From an uncultured Roseburia sp. (GTDB lineage Bacteria; Bacillota; Clostridia; Lachnospirales; Lachnospiraceae), in NCBI GenBank assembly GCA_934358955.1, contig CAKRLC010000029.1:1-25260 (forward strand): a stretch of DNA of 25,260 nucleotides. The letters are read 5' to 3'. This document shows, piece after piece, positions 23,162 to 25,260 of the stretch. Made by a program: the position numbers and the translations under genes. Under the pieces are notes generated by a model. That model was not told the DNA's origin, searched no databases, and saw only the letters and a program-made list of their open reading frames with translations. Every line of letters begins with the position of its first letter. Within the stretch, counting starts at the first letter, position 1.

Positions 23162-23989
23162 ATGACTTACCGTGAAGCAGTAACCAGAGGGGAAGAAGAC
23201 CTGAAAAAAGTCGGGATCACCGAGGCAAAGAACGATGCCTGGCTCCTGATGGAGACGGTATGCCGGATCAGCCGCCAGTTTTATTATATGCACATGGAAG
23301 AGGATGTTTCCGAGGATCTTCTGAAAGAATATGAGCTTGCCATACGCAAGCGGGCGGAGCATATCCCGCTGCAGTATATTGTCGGTGAAACAGAATTTAT
23401 GGGACTGAGATTTAAGGTGAATTCCAATGTCCTGATCCCAAGACCGGATACAGAGACGCTGGTGGAAGAGGCCTTAAAAGTGGTTCGTCCGGGAATGAAG
23501 GTTCTGGATATGTGTACCGGATCCGGCTGTATTATTGTCAGCATTGTGCATAATATACCGGATGTGAAGGGATATGCGGCAGATATATCCAAGCAGGCGC
23601 TCAATGTTGCAAAGGAAAATGCAAAGCTAAATGAAGTGCCGGTTCTTTTTGAACGAAGTGATCTTTTTGAACATATAACAGACACTTATGATGTGATCGT
23701 ATCGAACCCGCCATACATCCGCACAGACGTGATACCTGAGCTGATGCCGGAGGTACAGTGTTTTGAGCCGATCGAGGCACTTGATGGAAAAGAAGACGGG
23801 CTTTTCTTTTACCGTAAGATGACAGCCGAGGCTGCAAAGTATCTGAATCCGGAAGGCAGGCTGCTTTTTGAGATTGGATATGATCAGGGAGAAGCGGTTT
23901 CTCAGATGATGCGTGAGGCCGGATTTTCTGAGGTGCGTGTCATAAAGGATCTGGCTGGAAATGACCGTGTTGTGACCGGAATGTTGTAA
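23162..23989 (+). CDS. prmC: peptide chain release factor N5-glutamine methyltransferase
   Basis: It methylates the Gln of the GGQ motif in release factors using S-adenosylmethionine. The 275 residues comprise an N-terminal helical substrate domain (about 1-75, ending IPLQYIVGETEFMGLRF) and a Rossmann methyltransferase with VLDMCTGSGCIIVS (about 113-126) and the substrate motif SNPPYI (Asn182-Pro-Pro-Tyr185). PRPDTETLVEEAL matches the family. It starts 2 bases after the DUF1385 stop. Its likely substrate, RF1, is encoded 130 bases downstream. Confidence 0.95.
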   Translation: MTYREAVTRGEEDLKKVGITEAKNDAWLLMETVCRISRQFYYMHMEEDVSEDLLKEYELAIRKRAEHIPLQYIVGETEFMGLRFKVNSNVLIPRPDTETLVEEALKVVRPGMKVLDMCTGSGCIIVSIVHNIPDVKGYAADISKQALNVAKENAKLNEVPVLFERSDLFEHITDTYDVIVSNPPYIRTDVIPELMPEVQCFEPIEALDGKEDGLFFYRKMTAEAAKYLNPEGRLLFEIGYDQGEAVSQMMREAGFSEVRVIKDLAGNDRVVTGML

Positions 23990-24119
23990 GACATGAGGGT
24001 TATTTTCAAGCCATGGAATGGCGTTTTATGATGTTGGGAATTTACCATAAGGATGTATATTCAGGCGAAAAAGATAGTTGTGGTCGAATTTAATTAGTAG
24101 ATAGAAATGAGGAAAAGAT

Positions 24120-25190
24120 ATGTTTGATAAATTAGAAGACTTACTCATCCGTTATGAGGAATTAATGAGCGAATTAAGTGAGCCGGATGTTGCAAATAAT
24201 CCGGAGCGTTTCCGTAAGCTGATGAAAGAGCAGAGCGATATTCTGCCGATCGTAGAAGCTTATAAGGAATACAAACAGTGCAAACAGAATATCGAGGATT
24301 CCCTTGCTATGTTAGAAGAGGAATCTGATGAAGAGATGCGTGAGCTTGCAAAAGAAGAATTAAATGATGCAAAGAGCCGTGTCGCAGAGCTTGAAAATGA
24401 ATTAAAGATTTTACTTTTACCAAAAGACCCGAACGATGACAAGAACGTAATCGTAGAGATCCGTGCAGGTGCAGGTGGAGACGAAGCGGCATTATTTGCG
24501 GCAGAGATTTACCGTATGTATCAGCACTATGCAGAGACGAAGAACTGGAAGACAGAGATTATGGAATGTGATGATACCGGAATCGGCGGTATGAAGAGTG
24601 TGACCTTTATGATCACAGGAGCAGGTGCATATTCCGTGATGAAATATGAATCCGGCGTACATCGTGTACAGCGAGTTCCTGAGACAGAGTCCGGCGGACG
24701 TATTCATACATCTACGATCACAGTAGCAGTGATGCCGGAAGCAGAGGATGTGGACGTTCAGATCGATGAGAAGGATATCCGTATCGATGTCTGCCGTTCT
24801 TCAGGAGCAGGTGGACAGTGTGTCAATACGACAGACTCTGCGGTACGTTTGACCCATATGCCGACAGGTATCGTGATTTACAGCCAGACAGAAAAATCAC
24901 AGATCCAGAACAAAGCCAAGGCTTTTGCCCTGCTGCGTACCAAACTGTATGATTTGGAACAGCAGAAAGCACACGATGCAGAGGCAGAGCTGCGTAAGAG
25001 CCAGATCGGTACCGGTGACCGTTCTGAGAAGATCAGAACCTATAACTTCCCACAGGGACGTGTAACAGATCACAGAATCAACCTGACGCTCTATAAGTTA
25101 GATAAGATCATGAATGGTGACATTCAGGAGATCATTGATGCCTGCATTGCAGCAGACCAGGCGAAGAAGCTGGCAAATATGAATGAGTAA
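24120..25190 (+). CDS. prfA: peptide chain release factor 1 (RF1)
   Basis: It recognises UAA and UAG and triggers peptide release. The 356 residues match the usual RF1 length. Seen: an N-terminal coiled helical domain, the codon-recognition tripeptide Pro187-Glu-Thr189 in [15 protein letters not shown], and the catalytic GGQ (231-233) in [10 protein letters not shown]. Pro-Glu-Thr in place of the Pro-Ala/Val-Thr of model RF1 proteins is a mild variation. GAGGAAAAG lies before the ATG. The gap from prmC (24000-24119) holds no gene. Confidence 0.96.
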   Translation: MFDKLEDLLIRYEELMSELSEPDVANNPERFRKLMKEQSDILPIVEAYKEYKQCKQNIEDSLAMLEEESDEEMRELAKEELNDAKSRVAELENELKILLLPKDPNDDKNVIVEIRAGAGGDEAALFAAEIYRMYQHYAETKNWKTEIMECDDTGIGGMKSVTFMITGAGAYSVMKYESGVHRVQRVPETESGGRIHTSTITVAVMPEAEDVDVQIDEKDIRIDVCRSSGAGGQCVNTTDSAVRLTHMPTGIVIYSQTEKSQIQNKAKAFALLRTKLYDLEQQKAHDAEAELRKSQIGTGDRSEKIRTYNFPQGRVTDHRINLTLYKLDKIMNGDIQEIIDACIAADQAKKLANMNE

Positions 25191-25214
25191 AGAATATGTT
25201 GCTTAAGTAGAAAT

Positions 25215-25243
25215 AGAGTCATCCTTGGATGGCTCTAATTTCT
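25215..25243 (+). terminator. probable terminator after prfA
   Basis: AGAGTCAT pairs with ATGGCTCT (one T-G pair) around CCTTGG, followed by AATTTCTT. It lies 24 bases after the prfA stop and likely ends the cluster's transcript. Confidence 0.7.
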
Positions 25244-25260
25244 TACTACGATTCGGGTGA

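Noticed and set aside
20094..25190. rho-rpmE-DUF1385-prmC-prfA order as unusual
   Set aside because: This is a standard Firmicutes arrangement, and all proteins look complete.

Overview
This window looks like chromosomal DNA of a gut-type Clostridium relative, most likely family Lachnospiraceae (Bacillota). The grounds are low-to-moderate GC, strong AGGAGG-type ribosome binding sites, a DUF4364 regulator, a bifunctional fucokinase/GDP-fucose pyrophosphorylase, and the Firmicutes cluster rho-rpmE-DUF1385-prmC-prfA. This is inferred from gene content, not from a marker gene.

Layout. (1) 1-1427: a rearranged edge. A frameshifted P-loop ATPase fragment is joined to a capF-type capsule gene that has lost its N-terminal NAD-binding half. 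(2) 1428-10334: an accessory island of two modules. Each has a nearly full-length Rpn/PD-(D/E)XK gene (1856-2833; 8012-9037), then one cargo gene (an Mrr-like nuclease-NACHT STAND ATPase; a HEPN-like protein), then a second copy of the 3' end of an rpn gene (6902-7009; 10201-10334). The second module also carries a divergent XRE repressor and an 86-residue protein around a double-palindrome operator. The first module keeps the same operator and a decayed copy of the small gene. Both cargo genes look like anti-phage or abortive-infection functions, so I read the island as a defence-gene exchange site built on rpn 3' ends.

(3) 10354-16068: metabolic and envelope genes on the plus strand: an arginase-fold protein, a VanZ-like membrane protein, a GDP-fucose salvage enzyme and a UDP-glucuronate 4-epimerase. 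The last two supply nucleotide sugars for surface polysaccharide, in keeping with the capF remnant on the other side of the island. (4) 16083-19717, minus strand: malic enzyme and a radical SAM protein (5 bp apart), the DUF4364 regulator and a flavin reductase-like protein. (5) 20094-25190, plus strand: rho, rpmE, a DUF1385 membrane protein, prmC and prfA. PrmC methylates the GGQ glutamine of release factor RF1, encoded next to it.

Two related non-coding elements with long palindromic structure lie at 16731-16973 and 19763-19912, in opposite orientation. A paired change in the stem of their core hairpin suggests that the fold is conserved. No tRNA, rRNA, CRISPR array or conventional insertion sequence was seen.
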